Source of the DNA: Bilabrum cf. latius
Lineage: Eukaryota; Bigyra: Bicosoecida; Bigyra; Bicosoecida
Assembly (NCBI GenBank): GCA_965178125.1
Contig: OZ237740.1
Coordinates: 248,001-312,000 of the forward strand
Direction: 5' to 3'
Length of the DNA: 64,000 bases
Positions 24,243-35,190 of the stretch are shown in pieces. The stretch's first letter is position 1; each line of letters begins with the position of its first letter. The notes beneath the pieces were generated by a model. The model ran no database searches and was not told the origin of the DNA. It was given only the letters and a program-made list of their open reading frames with translations. Made by a program: the position numbers and the translations under genes.

Positions 24243-25652
24243 ATGGCTGCAGTCGCAGGAGCACCTGAAGCCGATAAATCCAGTTCTTCTGGAGACGGCA
24301 GGAAGGTGAGCGCCACTTCTCATGCAGCTGATTGGGTCGATGAATCGCTGCGTGCGGACGATGGATGCGAAGCCGTCTCAATCGGTGATGCACAGTGGGA
24401 AATGATGAAAACCCGCATGATTGGATTCAGCACTTTAGATCATTTGACTGGCATGCCGGAAGGGTACGCCCTGACCAAGGTGTGCACGTTCGATGAGGAC
24501 GAGCTCGAGGTTTTTGATACTTCGTCCGGCAAGGTGGTCGCTACGATCAAGCTTGAACATGGAGGCGACGCAAGATACGATATGTTCTACATTCCCCGAT
24601 CGGGTATCTTCACCTCAATCGATGTGGGGGTATACCACGTCAACCTGCACAAACTCGAAGCAACCGAGCTGCCTGACCCGAAAAGCCACTGCTACAGGCC
24701 CGGAGTACTTGACCGTGCATCCGGCAACCAGCTGCGTCCATGGGCTTACTTCGAGATGTACTGCTACTCAGCAACGACTGGTGCTAAGACCACGATCGAG
24801 GCGGCAGAGGTGCAGGCCACCGTTCCGCTCGAATCTGAGCTTCTGGAAGGCAAGTCGCTCGTCACCCGAGTACACAGGACGCTGACGGAGCCCATCAGGG
24901 GCATGTCTGTCCACAAGGAGCGTTTGGTGGGCTGTGGAGCACCATAGCACTACATCAGGCTGCAGAACGGCCAAATCGCAGCATGGACCGATCAAGGGGA
25001 GCCGTACGGCGGTCTGACCCTGTGGGACATGGCGACCAAGAAGGCCCGATTCGCCGCTGACTGCTTCCTGCTGGAAGGCAACCCGAAATGCGAGGACTGG
25101 GAAGAGATTTGGGACGACAATGGAGAGGCAGAAGGCACCCTTGTGCAGGTGGGTCCCTCCATGGTGGCCCTGCTTCTGCAGAAGTACAAGTACGGCATCG
25201 TGCTCATCGACGTTGATCGCATGGAGCAGGTGGGGCTGGCAGCGGAGGGCGAGCACATCCACCTGGCCGAGGCCGTGCATGTGGAGGGCATGGACCATGC
25301 CATGCTGGTGGCTGGGACCGTGAGTCCTGGTAAACTGCAGGTCTGGTGTCCTGTAGATGGTGACGCAGGTTGGTACAAGAAGCAGCAGGAGGTGGAGCTT
25401 GGCGAGAAGGTGACGGGAGTGACGGCTCTGAAGGCAATTCCGGGGGGCAAGCTGCTGGTGTCTGCACGCCAGGGGGAGTTCCACGACATGCCATTCGAGA
25501 ACCACCCCTTCAAGTGCTTCGAGCTGAATGGAGTCAACGTGAAGCTTGCGGCTGCGACTGAGTCCATCGATGATGAGACTGCTGCCGCCGGTGTAAGCGG
25601 GAGCATGCTACTCCAGGCGGTGAAGACGCATGCCTACCCGAAGTCTAGCTGA
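24243..25652 (+). CDS. Orphan beta-propeller-like protein, copy 2
   Basis: 469 residues, ATG 24243 to TGA 25652. One in-frame TAG at 24945 (CGAP-TAG-HYIRL) occupies a site that is Arg in copy 1 and Val in copy 3, so the position tolerates change and Gln is acceptable. Otherwise collinear with copy 1, with indels only near the C-terminus. Same leader upstream of the ATG; E element copy 2 ends 130 bp before it. Unknown function, probably cytosolic propeller. Confidence 0.7.
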
Positions 25653-25914
25653 TCGGATCAGGGGAATACAGACCACAAAGATTATAAATTCGGAATTTGG
25701 AATCTTGATCAACCCTTAATAAGTTACTCTAAGACTCTCCAGAGCAGGCCTGCACGTTATTAAGGGCAAAACCTTAATAACGTGCACCCAAGCTCGGCGA
25801 TTAAGGTGGGTATTAAGGAGATTTTCAAAATAATCCATTTTGTGGCCTGCCCTAAATCCGTACATACTTTTTATTTTCATATTCGCGTATTGACAAAATG
25901 AACCCACCTTGTAG
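25653..25914. other. AT-rich spacer holding a perfect hairpin
   Basis: Markedly AT-richer than the surroundings, rich in ttaa words; no gene. See the hairpin at 25,751. Confidence 0.5.
25751..25786. repeat. Perfect 15-bp-stem hairpin
   Basis: tgcacgttattaagg (25,751-25,765), six-base loop gcaaaa, then the exact reverse complement (25,772-25,786). Lies between propeller copy 2 and the 3' end of R copy 1. Confidence 0.9.
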
Positions 25915-28900
25915 AGAGAATATAATATGTCTGAGTCAAAGCACACACTACCCAACTACAACGACCACCCCAAGAGGCAATCGCACTGGGCAGGTCGAAC
26001 GGATCAGCAAGCTCACGCCATGGGCTCCGCAAGCTGGGCCGCTCCTCCGTGGGGGAGTTGCGCTGCTTGCGTTCCATCTGCGTTCGCGATGCCTTCGTGT
26101 TCGATTGCGTTCGGATCAGCCGCCTCGTCCGGTGCTGCACCCTCAGCTCCTACTGCAGCTGCAGCAGGTACAGCGGGCACAGCTGGCGCTTCAGCCGCAT
26201 CCAAACCCTACGCACCACCAGCTCCACCAGCTCCACCAGCTCCACCAGCCTGCTGTAGTGCCACTCCTAGCTGCGCAACTCCCGCTGCCAGCTCTCCCAC
26301 CTGACCACCAGCTCCTGCTGCGGCCGCTCCCTGTGCGCCGGTTGCCTCCCTCTGCTTCAGCAGCTCACAAGCGTTAAGGTTAAATTTGCTCGTGAAAGCT
26401 GCGTTCCGCATGGCGACCAACCTGGCGATATCCCCTCTGGCTCCATCTCCGATCCTGCCTGAAGGCTGGATCACAAAATCCCGAAAGATCACCGTTTTGG
26501 GATTTTTCAGCGTCTTCACTGGGTTCCCCGTCGCCCCCGTGGGGATACGACCAGCCGTCCTCCGGTGCGGAGGCACCTCCAGATGAACCTCCCTGTGCTT
26601 CCTGAATGCTCCCCTGACCCAGGCAGTCTCATCCTGGTAGTCCGAGCCCACGGGTTTCGCGGGTCCGGTGCGTTCCCCCTCGCGTGCTCCCTTCTTGAAC
26701 CTCTAGTTGATCGGTGCGAGTGCGGCTTGGGCAAGCGGGTCCACGCAAGTCACATCGACTAGGATCTCCTTCTTCCCTGGTCCTCTGCGGATCACCAAAT
26801 CCATCCTGTAATCCTTTCCCTCCAAGTACTGTCCCGTGTCTTCGGATGACGCTTTATACCCTGTCGCGTGCTGGCCGATCCTGCACAGCTCCCTCTTCAC
26901 AGTCTCGTGGATGCCAGTGAGCCGCCCCTTGTCGATGGCTCGCTTCAGCCTGTTCCCACAGCAGCTCATGTGTCTTACCTGGTGTATGTACCCGGTGCCG
27001 CATCGGCACTCGGGGTCCGGGCATACCAGGTTCATCTCAGCTTCCAGGTCGTGTGTCCCGTCTTGGTGCCGCATCCGCTTGAGCACCTCCTGCGCCTGCC
27101 TTGCCGATGGTGACGGTCCCATCAGACGCCTGCAAAATTCCTCTTGGTACCCCTTGTTGGAAGGAATGGTCACGCCATAACCAAACTGCTCCTTCACGTA
27201 GCAGGCGCGTAGCAACGCCCCTGCGTCGGCTGACCTGCAGCTCCTGATCAGCGCCCTTGCTCTCTGCATCTCCACTCGGGCCCTGTCTGCCCACTGTTGG
27301 TCTTCTCCTAGGAGGCGTTGTTGGAACCCTGGGATGTTCTGGAAGGGCTTCACCAGAAACATCTCCGTACAGGCACGATCTGCAGCCTTCTTCATCAGAC
27401 TTTCGTGGTGGCCGCCAAACTTCATCGGATCGTCCCCAGCAAGCCGTTGCATATGCCTCAGGTGACTCTTCAACCCTTTTGCCTCCAACATGAACCTCTC
27501 CGGGTTCGCGGCGGTCCGCTTCGCCCTTGACACGTTGTCCATCGGGTCCAACTCGATGAACACTTCCTTCGCAATTTCCACCTTGACCTTCTCAATCGGG
27601 TCAGGTGTGATGAGATTGTGCTCCGCAAACTTCACCTACTTCTCGAGTGCTGCCTTCGTCTCTGGGTCGCTCAGCATCTCCTCGAGTCTCGTCGGGTCCC
27701 AACGACTTGAGACATCCTGGCATGTCCTCGTGGGGCACCGGTTGGTGCCACAGCTGGTACTTGAGGCGTTGGTTGGGGTCCTCTTTGGCCGATCGGACCA
27801 GTCCCTTCATCTTGTACAATGCCCAGCGCACAGCCCAGTCTGCCACCTAGAGCACGGGCGCACTGTAAAGTCCGTACGTGTCGTGTTGGTTGTTGACTGG
27901 GCCTGCGGTTGCCTCCTCGAGCTGGCTAAGCGCGCTCATGAAATCCAGGTTGTACTTCATCGCCAGGCCGGTTAGTCCTGGTACCACATCGAGGACCATG
28001 CCTGCGAAACGTGCTACCAGGGCAAGACGTTCTGGGATCAGTGCAAGCCCGACTCCTCCCTGAGCTAGAGGAGCTTTCCTCTGGTGGCGGACGCACTCAG
28101 CTCGTGGGAACTGGTCGTTCGCCCTATAGAGGCCTGAGTCGAAACTGGCTATCAGGTCCGTGAACGCCTCCTCGAGGCGTTCAACTCTCTGCAGCGTCCC
28201 CCCTTTCTCCTGGCCAATGAGAATACCGCTCCTGCAGAAGTGCTGCCACTTGGGCTGGATGCACGTCCTGAACACGTACACCGCTAGCGATGGCTTCAGA
28301 AGGCCGCATTGAACGAACCCATTTGCCACATCCACCAGCCGCTCTCCCAGGTGCTTCTCCACAAACTCCCTGGTACGTGACACCGGGATGCCAGCCACGA
28401 CGATCCCCGCTGCGTTCAGCGTGCCCTGGAGTCTCCCTGCATCAATATCCTCGCGGATCGCGACCCGCGTGGACTCTGACGGGGAGTGAAACTCCGTCTT
28501 GGTGGGCTGCAGCGTGAGGTTGTCCTTCTCCACCTCCGCTCTCAAGGTGGCCATGCAAAGTGCTACTTTCTCCCGCGTTCCAAGCAGGAATGCATCACCC
28601 GCGATCGAGAGGATGAGTACGTCGGGATGTGCTGCTCGTGTTGCCTTCAGGGCCCTGTCAAAACCAAGGCAGAACAACGGCAGGCTCATGGGTGATCCTT
28701 GTACCACCCCTTGCCGGTTCTTCAGGATGTCAACCTCACCATCCGATCCTACGATCGCCGAGTACCCTGGCGATCTAAACTGCGCTGCAACAAAGGGGAG
28801 GGCCTCGGATTTCTCCTCCCTCAACACCTTCATGATAGACTCCCTCTCCACCGTGCCGTAGGCATTCTTCATGTCCACGTGGGCTGCCACACGATCCGGG

Positions 28901-29435
28901 AACGTGAATAGATACACACGAACCAAGAATGAGATGGCATTTGCCCCACAGGGGAGACCGCCTCCGAACTGCTCTGGCTTGCACCTCTTCACCACCAACG
29001 GTTTGAGCCCGTCGCCAAGATGTTTGAGGAGTGGAAGCAGGAGGTTGGAGGCCATACCGAGTGGCCTAGATTCTGGCTTCCCCGGCTTCTCAATCCCGAT
29101 GCCCCGTCCTAAAGTCAGGAGCATTCGTGCAAGTGGTGGGATCCAGCCTGACCCGATTGCGGTGTACAGCTGCATGACGAGGTCCGCCTGTCCACTGGTG
29201 AACTTGTCTGCGACTTCTCTCGACATCCCCAGAATGTCGACCGCCCGATTTCTCTTGAATTCCTGCAGGTGCGCAATTGACTTCCCTTTGCTGTCCGATA
29301 TCAGCATCGCGCTGAGGTCGAGTGGTGACTCCGGATCACATACCTCGTCTGCCTGCACTTCTCCCATTTCGCCAGAGTGCTGCTGGGTGAGCTGCACCTG
29401 CAGCGCTGGACCCAGCAGACAGGGGGCCTTGCTAC
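25915..29435 (-). mobile_element. Non-LTR retrotransposon R, copy 1 (5'-truncated, decayed)
   Basis: The 3' end is at 25,915 in a short (CT)n tract (gagagaatataatatg on the plus strand). It is collinear with the R copies at 54,916 and 59,137, but broken. The RT starts at LLGPALQV, where it runs into the DIRS-like ORF. The catalytic AIADDAFL is SIAGDAFL, losing one Asp. A 2-base deletion near 27,705 shifts the frame, and about 100 bp coding LARIRRKRLGKNG is absent near 26,435. In-frame TAG at 27,847 is shared with the intact copies. Clearly dead. Confidence 0.85.
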
Positions 29436-29444
29436 GCGCCTGCT

Positions 29445-30815
29445 TCAACAGTTCTGGATTGCCTCTGCCACGTAGCATAACAGGTCCACCAGCGATTCCC
29501 CCGTTGACCGACGGATGCCAGCCTGAGTGGCCCCCAAGATGCCGTCAATGAGCCCGACCGCCTTCGTGACCTTGGACGGCTGCACGTACACCTTGAACTC
29601 ATCCAGCGCTACCGTGTACCCCAGGAAATCGAACCGAGGACCTGGGGTGCCCACTGCCAGCGCTTTTGACTCGCTGACTTGGAGGCCCACTCGCGCAGCA
29701 TTATGCACCGACTGCATGGCCACATGGTCAATCCGCGTCATCGGTGCCACTAATCCAAAATCATCCATGAAGGTCGACGTTGCAGTCGTGGGCCGCACAG
29801 GATCGAAATTCCAGCGCTCCTGAAAGGCGTCACCGAAGCATGTCGTCGCCGTGGTGACGTGACCAGGGCTGCTCTTGTTGCCCATGCCGAGGCGCGTGCC
29901 GAGCAGCACCCTGTCGCCGATGCGCAATTGCTGGTACGGAATGTCACCAACAGCCAGCGGGAACTGCCAGAAGGCCTTGCTAAGGTCAATTGTCAGGCCC
30001 GCCAGGGGCTCGGAGGTGTGCTGCGAGATGCGCACGGCCTTGCGCATCAGCTTGCCGATCGATGCCATCGGGGCACTCGTCCATCGCTCGTATTCAACTG
30101 CAACATTGGCCCCCAACAGGGTTTCCGCCCATTTGTCAGAAGCATCCACCAACAGCCAATAGTCTCCAATCTTCTTCTTGGGGATCCCTACCACCGCGCT
30201 CACCGGGGTGCTCGGTGCAGATGACGCTGCGATGGCCAACCTGCGCGACTCACGCAGGCTGGCGTCCAGCTCACAGTGCACTGCAGCCTCAGCCTCAGAC
30301 GGAATGGAGTTTGTCGGCAGCTTGACCTGCTGCTGGACAGCCGCCGTGCGGCCCATCGGGAAACCGTGAGTAAACCCACACAGCGTTCGCTACGCCGGTG
30401 ACATGGCCTTCCAGTCCTTGGCTCGGAAGGTCCGAGGCGGGCATGTCGCTCGCAGGTACGTCGCCCACTGCACCTGCTTCGCTCGGGTTGCGCGTGCTGC
30501 GTCGGGGTCACCCGTGAGCACCATGGGGTCCGCTGCCAGGTGGGCCACCAGTCGCTGGTGCTGTCTACCGAGCGCTGGCGGTGCCTCTCTGGCACGACTA
30601 CGCCCCTCCGCGTCCTGCAAGGACCGCATCCAGGCTGCCCACGTTTGCGATGGTGCAGCTGAGTCATCCCAAATGCGAGGAACCCACGGTTCCACTGGCA
30701 CGACAGACGAGGCGGATAGCCATTCGGCCCAGTCTGAAGTGCCCCACGTATTTCCTTGGCTTGAGCCCAGCAGCCCGTCCTCCTCCGATGAAGAACTGCT
30801 CAGATCTGAACTCAC
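29445..30815 (-). CDS. DIRS-like reverse transcriptase fragment
   Basis: Frame ending at TGA 29445, with a TAG at 30390 followed by GFTHGFPMG. RT motifs are clear: motif A TIDLSKAFWQFPLA, motif B region GMGNKSSPGHVTTATTCF, motif C TSTFMDDFGLV with both catalytic Asp, then SKALAV and FDFLGYTVAL. This arrangement is closer to DIRS/tyrosine-recombinase retroelements than to LINEs. No RNase H or tyrosine recombinase is visible because R copy 1 cuts in just downstream. The N-terminal ~140 residues are acidic/Ser-rich. The frame is open beyond 30,815, so the start is uncertain. The Gag-like ORF at 31,652 probably belongs to the same element. Confidence 0.65.
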
Positions 30816-31126
30816 GCCCTACCTCCCCGAGCTCCAGGCTCGGAGGACCCAACCACTGCCCCCGGCAGTGGGATCTACCAAGGCGTGGGAATGATTGTTC
30901 CCGTTGCCTCGATGTAGCACCTGACACGCTGCGAAGGACAGCAGAGGCCGCTTACGGTCCACTACTGGCTTGCAGAGCTGCCAGTCAGGGTCACCTTGTC
31001 CCAGGTCACGCACCCGTGGCGTAGAGGTGCGTAGCCGAGGCCTTGGTGGCACTGCTGACGAAGTCGATGCTGCATGGTCGCTGACACGGATCTCCTAGGC
31101 CGCATGCACTGCTGCTGCACCCTCCG

Positions 31127-31286
31127 CTAGTACTTCCCCGCTGACCTGACGATGACGTCGTGGCTACTGTGACCACCGCTGGTACTTCCCCGCTGACCTG
31201 ACGATGACGTCGTGGCTACTGTGACCACCGCTGGTACTTCCCCGCTGACCTGACGATGACGTCGTGGCTACTGTGACCACCGCTGC
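31127..31286. repeat. Three tandem copies of a 52-bp unit
   Basis: The unit begins gtacttccccgctgacctga and includes the palindromic word gatgacgtcgt. Three virtually identical copies. Confidence 0.9.
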
Positions 31287-31560
31287 CCAATTGCATTAGT
31301 GAGCACGTCCTGCCGTCCGAAACTGCCGTCGTGTACGTTCCGCCCCTCATTCAGCTGTTGGGTATCCCCCGACCCAACTGTCCGTTGCTGAAGCCATCCC
31401 GAGAAGCCGGTCACCGCAGCGACCGGCACACAATCCTACCCACGGGAGGACAGGTCCTATTGCACCAGAGGTGAGAGAAGTCCTCTGGCGCGAGCCCGCC
31501 TCCACTCCCGAACACAGCGTTTGAGCCCCTGCTCCAAGCGCCGTGCTTGTAGTCGCCGGA

Positions 31561-31593
31561 GGCGGCGCCTCTCCTGCGTGTAGAGGCGCCGCC
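31561..31593. repeat. Perfect 12-bp GC hairpin
   Basis: ggcggcgcctct, nine-base loop, then agaggcgccgcc. A second, shorter one (gccgccac/gtggcggc) follows within 45 bp. Just downstream, on the minus strand, of the Gag-like ORF stop. Confidence 0.85.
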
Positions 31594-31651
31594 GTCTCCT
31601 TGAAGGCCTACCCGGCCGCCACCTGCTGTGGCGGCACAGGTGTGCTGGCCT

Positions 31652-32527
31652 TCATGAGGAGCCCTGGGCGAGCTCGATCGTCTTCTCCAGTTGTGCCACA
31701 GCCGCAGCCGTCCCGAGAGCTTGGCCCTGTGGCGTGCTGCTCAGCAGTGCAGGTCCGATGCCGTGCGGACCCTCTGGGCACAGGCACGCACGGATGACCT
31801 GCACTACGCGGCCAGGCTCCACCCCCTCGAGTGGGTCAGTATCCTCGAGGTCATCGCCCTTGAGGTACGCCGTGATCAGCGTGTGCACCTGGTCCCTCGC
31901 CGCCATCATGTCGGCCTGACTGGTGGTGCGAATCGCTGGCACCGCGATTCCCATCTTGCCCTATGCGGTTATCACGATTGCAGTGAACACGTCTTGCGCT
32001 GCTGCACGAGAAGTCTGGAGCCCCGAGCCGAAGCTGCCGCCTGCAGTGCGTGCCAGGAGCTGCAGCTTCCACAGCTGCCGGCCCCAGGACGCCAGGGACT
32101 GCGTGACTGCTGTCGCACCTGCATGGAATGCCTCCACACCCGCCTCTGGCCTGTACGGCGACATCGACTACGCCGGCGGGGAGGGCCAGGCAGGCCCTGA
32201 CGTGGCATACGTTTCCACCACCGCTGTGACCACCCGAGCATATGCTCGCACTAAAGCATAGGTGAACAGCGCGAATGGCCGAGGGTGAACCAAGTCGTCA
32301 TGCCTGGGTACCGCGAGATCGGGGGACAGCGGATCATCGCTCTTGAGCTGGAGCAGGTCTGCCCAGCTTTTCTTGATGCGCTCGTCATCCCCAGTGATTG
32401 CCGAAGCCAAGATGCCTGCCGCTTTCGTAAGGTACTTGGAGGTGGCTGCCAACGACATCCGCGCGGGGCAGTCGCTGCTCGCCTGCATTGCTGCGATCAG
32501 CTCCGCCTTCGCGATCTGAACGAACAT
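31652..32527 (-). CDS. Gag-like ORF of the DIRS-like element (inferred)
   Basis: 291 residues from ATG 32527 to TGA 31652, passing through TAG at 32168 and 31961. Mostly helical, Ala-rich (IAKAELIAAMQASSD, LTKAAGILASAITGDDERI), then PFALFTYALVRAYARVV and a C-terminal segment with DQVHTLITAYLKGDDLEDT. No zinc knuckle. It lies 840 bp upstream, on the same strand, of the DIRS-like RT, the gag-then-pol order, which is the main reason for the call. I do not recognise the sequence itself. Confidence 0.4.
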
Positions 32528-32690
32528 CAATCGGAACTCGGTTGCTTCGATTTGACCTGGCCCGTGATCACGGAGTAACGATGCGGGGACAAATGCAGAC
32601 TACACCACACCACACTACACCACACCACGCATAGAGGACTCACCGGGATCAGGTGCACCTGCACCCGTAGCCGCCGGCGGCTGCCTCTAC

Positions 32691-33338
32691 TCGGCGTGGC
32701 GCCTGACGAGCAAGGTCTCTGAGATTGAGGTCGCTCGGTGGGCGCAGGACCCGCTCGAGGAGCAGGCTCAGATGCGACGTAGCGATGCGGAGGAGAGAAT
32801 ATAATATGTCTGAGTCAAAGCACACACTACCCAACTACAACGACCACCCCAAGAGGCAATCGCACTGGGCAGGTCGAACGGATCAGCACTGCGGAGGAGA
32901 GAGAGAGAGAGAGAGAGGGCAGCTAGGGGGGGGAGGGTAGAGAGAAAGGGATGGGGGGGGACGACGGTTCACCGGAACGGGGGAGGAAATGGTGGAGGAA
33001 AAGATGATCGGTGGGGTCATTGGGTTGATGAGGCGGATAGGAAGGGGGAGGCACAGGCCGGGCAGGTGTGGGTTGGGCATGTGTGACGAGTGACTCGGAT
33101 CAGGGGGATCGGATCACCGACCACATGCGGATGTGGAAGTTGAGAGGTCACAATTAGACTCGAGCGGCAATCAAGCCGCGTGCTATTCGGGCGCTGAGGG
33201 GCAGCGCTCGCCAGTTCTCTTTTTTGGTAACTTTGAGGATGGGCTCTCGGAGGAAACCAACTGCAACCATGTGTGACTGTCTGCGAGATTAGGGTGCTGT
33301 GTACAACGTGTGATCTCATCGGCGTGGCGCCTGACGAG
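32691..33338 (-). mobile_element. Ends-only derivative of retrotransposon R, bounded by 20-bp direct repeats
   Basis: Reading on the minus strand, the R 5' UTR (33,160-32,905, matching 62,669-62,400) runs through a long (CT)n tract. It joins, after cctccgcag, directly to the last ~90 bp of R (32,886-32,795). An 84-bp flank follows (32,794-32,711, repeated at 50,895-50,810). The whole is bracketed by identical 20-bp direct repeats at 32,691-32,710 and 33,319-33,338. The entire R coding region is missing. Confidence 0.65.
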
Positions 33339-33742
33339 TGCGACCACCTGGTGGAGTGCCGCATTCTAGGTTACATTAGTTTACTACACTAAGTGGCGGT
33401 GGTTGCCCACCTCCACCCATCATCCCAGGGGGTAGTTTTGTTTGATACGGACAGTGGCTGAACGGACAAGCCCACCAGCCAAACAACACACAGCCGTCCC
33501 AAAGGGAACCAGAATAAGACAGAGGAAGATGCCCCCGTAACAACACGGATTTGATTGTTCACAATCTGGTCCGAAGTACCGCAATTGCGGACTCACTTGG
33601 TACTACAGGTGTCTTCTTTTGTAATTTCGAGTGACTGCCGGTGAGCGCTCTGCGGGGGGATATGATATTTTGTGGACTCAACTCAAAAGCGCACGATATC
33701 ACGAAGAAACATCTGGAACGAGGGCCCGGGACCTACCAGACT
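33339..33742. other. Spacer with 3' flank of the 33.7-35.2 kb ORF
   Basis: No gene. The right part (33,656-33,720) is repeated at 47,866-47,931, where it is interrupted by E element copy 4; here it is the empty site. Confidence 0.5.
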
Positions 33743-35190
33743 TCACGCTTCAGCTGCAATGGCCTAAACCACCTAAGCTCCACCCTGGGGACCCATTTCC
33801 CCCTGGGGAGCGTCAGCATTCACGTTCCCTCCGGCGCCCGCTGCCGGTACCCCGTCCTGCTGCCCGTTCTGAGCCAACCCTGCCTTGACGTTGGCGATCG
33901 CCACGGCGAGGTTGTTGTTTTCGGCTGCCCCTACAGCCAGGCTGGCAAAGTCCTCCCGGACCGCCCTTGCGAGCGCCCGTTTGGCCTTCGCTGCAGCCCT
34001 CCTCGATCCCTTCGAGACAAAATCGAGGATCCTTGAGTGGTCCTGCATGACCCGTGAGTACATAGTGTGGTACACACGCTGTTCCCCGCGCACGTGCTGG
34101 TGCTAGGCGGCAACAGCGCTCTGCTCAGCCGGTTAGTAGCGTGCACTTTTGTGCTAGAATGAGATATAACTAGAAGTGATCGCAGCATCTCCAAGCCTGT
34201 TTCGGCTGCGCGTTGCTGCTCATGCGTCACCCGCTCAAGGAAAGCGATCGCCACTAGTATGGCATGCTCGTGGCTTAGTGGTGCATGTTGCATGCGCCGT
34301 CCCAGCGCTAGCAGCTGCGTCCTCATGGGCCCATCAAGGGCGCGGAGGGTAAGCTCAGCCTCTGGCCAGCCGCCCGCTGCCATCAACGCAGCCTCCACTG
34401 CAGTCGACAGACGCATCTATTCGTCCTCGGTCTCCTTCAGGGCCGCCTGCCGCTCAGCCGTCCAGGGGTGCAGCCACGCTCGTACTGCTTCGGTCCACTT
34501 GCTGGGCACCGCTGCCACGCCAATTGCGGCAGGCCCGGGGCCACTGCTGAAATCCAGTGCTGGGGGTTGTCCAAGAGGAATAGAACCCAGAGGCTGCCTG
34601 GCCTATGCTGGGGTTGCCTGCCGAGGCCGGCTGCCGGCACGAGGCCCGGCACCAGCGCCTGAGGAAGCTCCACCCAGAGCTTCACCCGCAGCCCCTGCCG
34701 GGGCTCTGGAGGCCGACACCGAGCTCCCGGCGTGCGCATGTGCGTAGTCATCATCCGCCTTGCGAGACAGTAAACGAAGGTGTCCGCGTCCTGCGCCGTT
34801 GTGTTCGGCTCAGGGAGTTCCAACCACATGGCGAAGGACGGGAAGGAGTCAGGCAGGACCGTGGAATGGGGCCTTCCATGCACACCCTTCATGGTGACCA
34901 CCGCTGTCAACAAGTATCGAATCATAGATTCAATTATCTGTGCGCGCTTAGGAGACCCCCTCCGTACGCCTTTGATGGTATCGTTCCACTGCGCCTCGAG
35001 CGCAAGAAGCCGGTCTACAGTGAAACCACACACGTCCGTCACCGTTGCCCAAAGCATTGGATCAGACAAGGTCCCAAAGCATGCCTCAAGAAGGAAAATT
35101 GCACGTTGGAAACCGGGTTCTTTCAAGGCCAACGTCGTGAAAATGCCACGCCAGAACTGTTTTTTGGTAACTGCCAACCAGTGGGGATTG
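33743..35190 (-). CDS. Unidentified multi-segment protein gene, possibly element-encoded
   Basis: On the minus strand three coding-like segments in different frames. 35,190-~34,770: LWATVTDVCGFTVDRLLAL, AQIIESMIRYLLTAVV. ~34,760-34,170 after an acceptor-like tctcgcaag: SKWTEAVRAWLHPW, LTLRALDGPMRTQLLAL. ~34,105-33,743: YHTMYSRVMQDHSRILDF, RALARAVREDFASLAVGA, TGA stop. The joins are probably introns, but donors were not pinned down, so a decayed gene is also possible. TAGs occur at 33,773, 33,764 and elsewhere. The last segment is duplicated at 48,447-48,720, which suggests a mobile or repeated gene. Family not recognised; a Gag-type role is only a thought. Confidence 0.4.

Larger units (their letters stand above)
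30816..31651. other. Non-coding interval between Gag-like and RT ORFs
   Basis: Contains a 52-bp tandem repeat and GC-rich hairpins listed separately; no protein-coding frame of note. Confidence 0.5.

Noticed and set aside
34093-34140. UAA as a further sense codon (TAA near 34,130 in the 33.7-kb ORF)
   Set aside because: This join is better explained by an intron or frameshift; no conserved gene here reads through TAA, and SELENOS ends at TAA.
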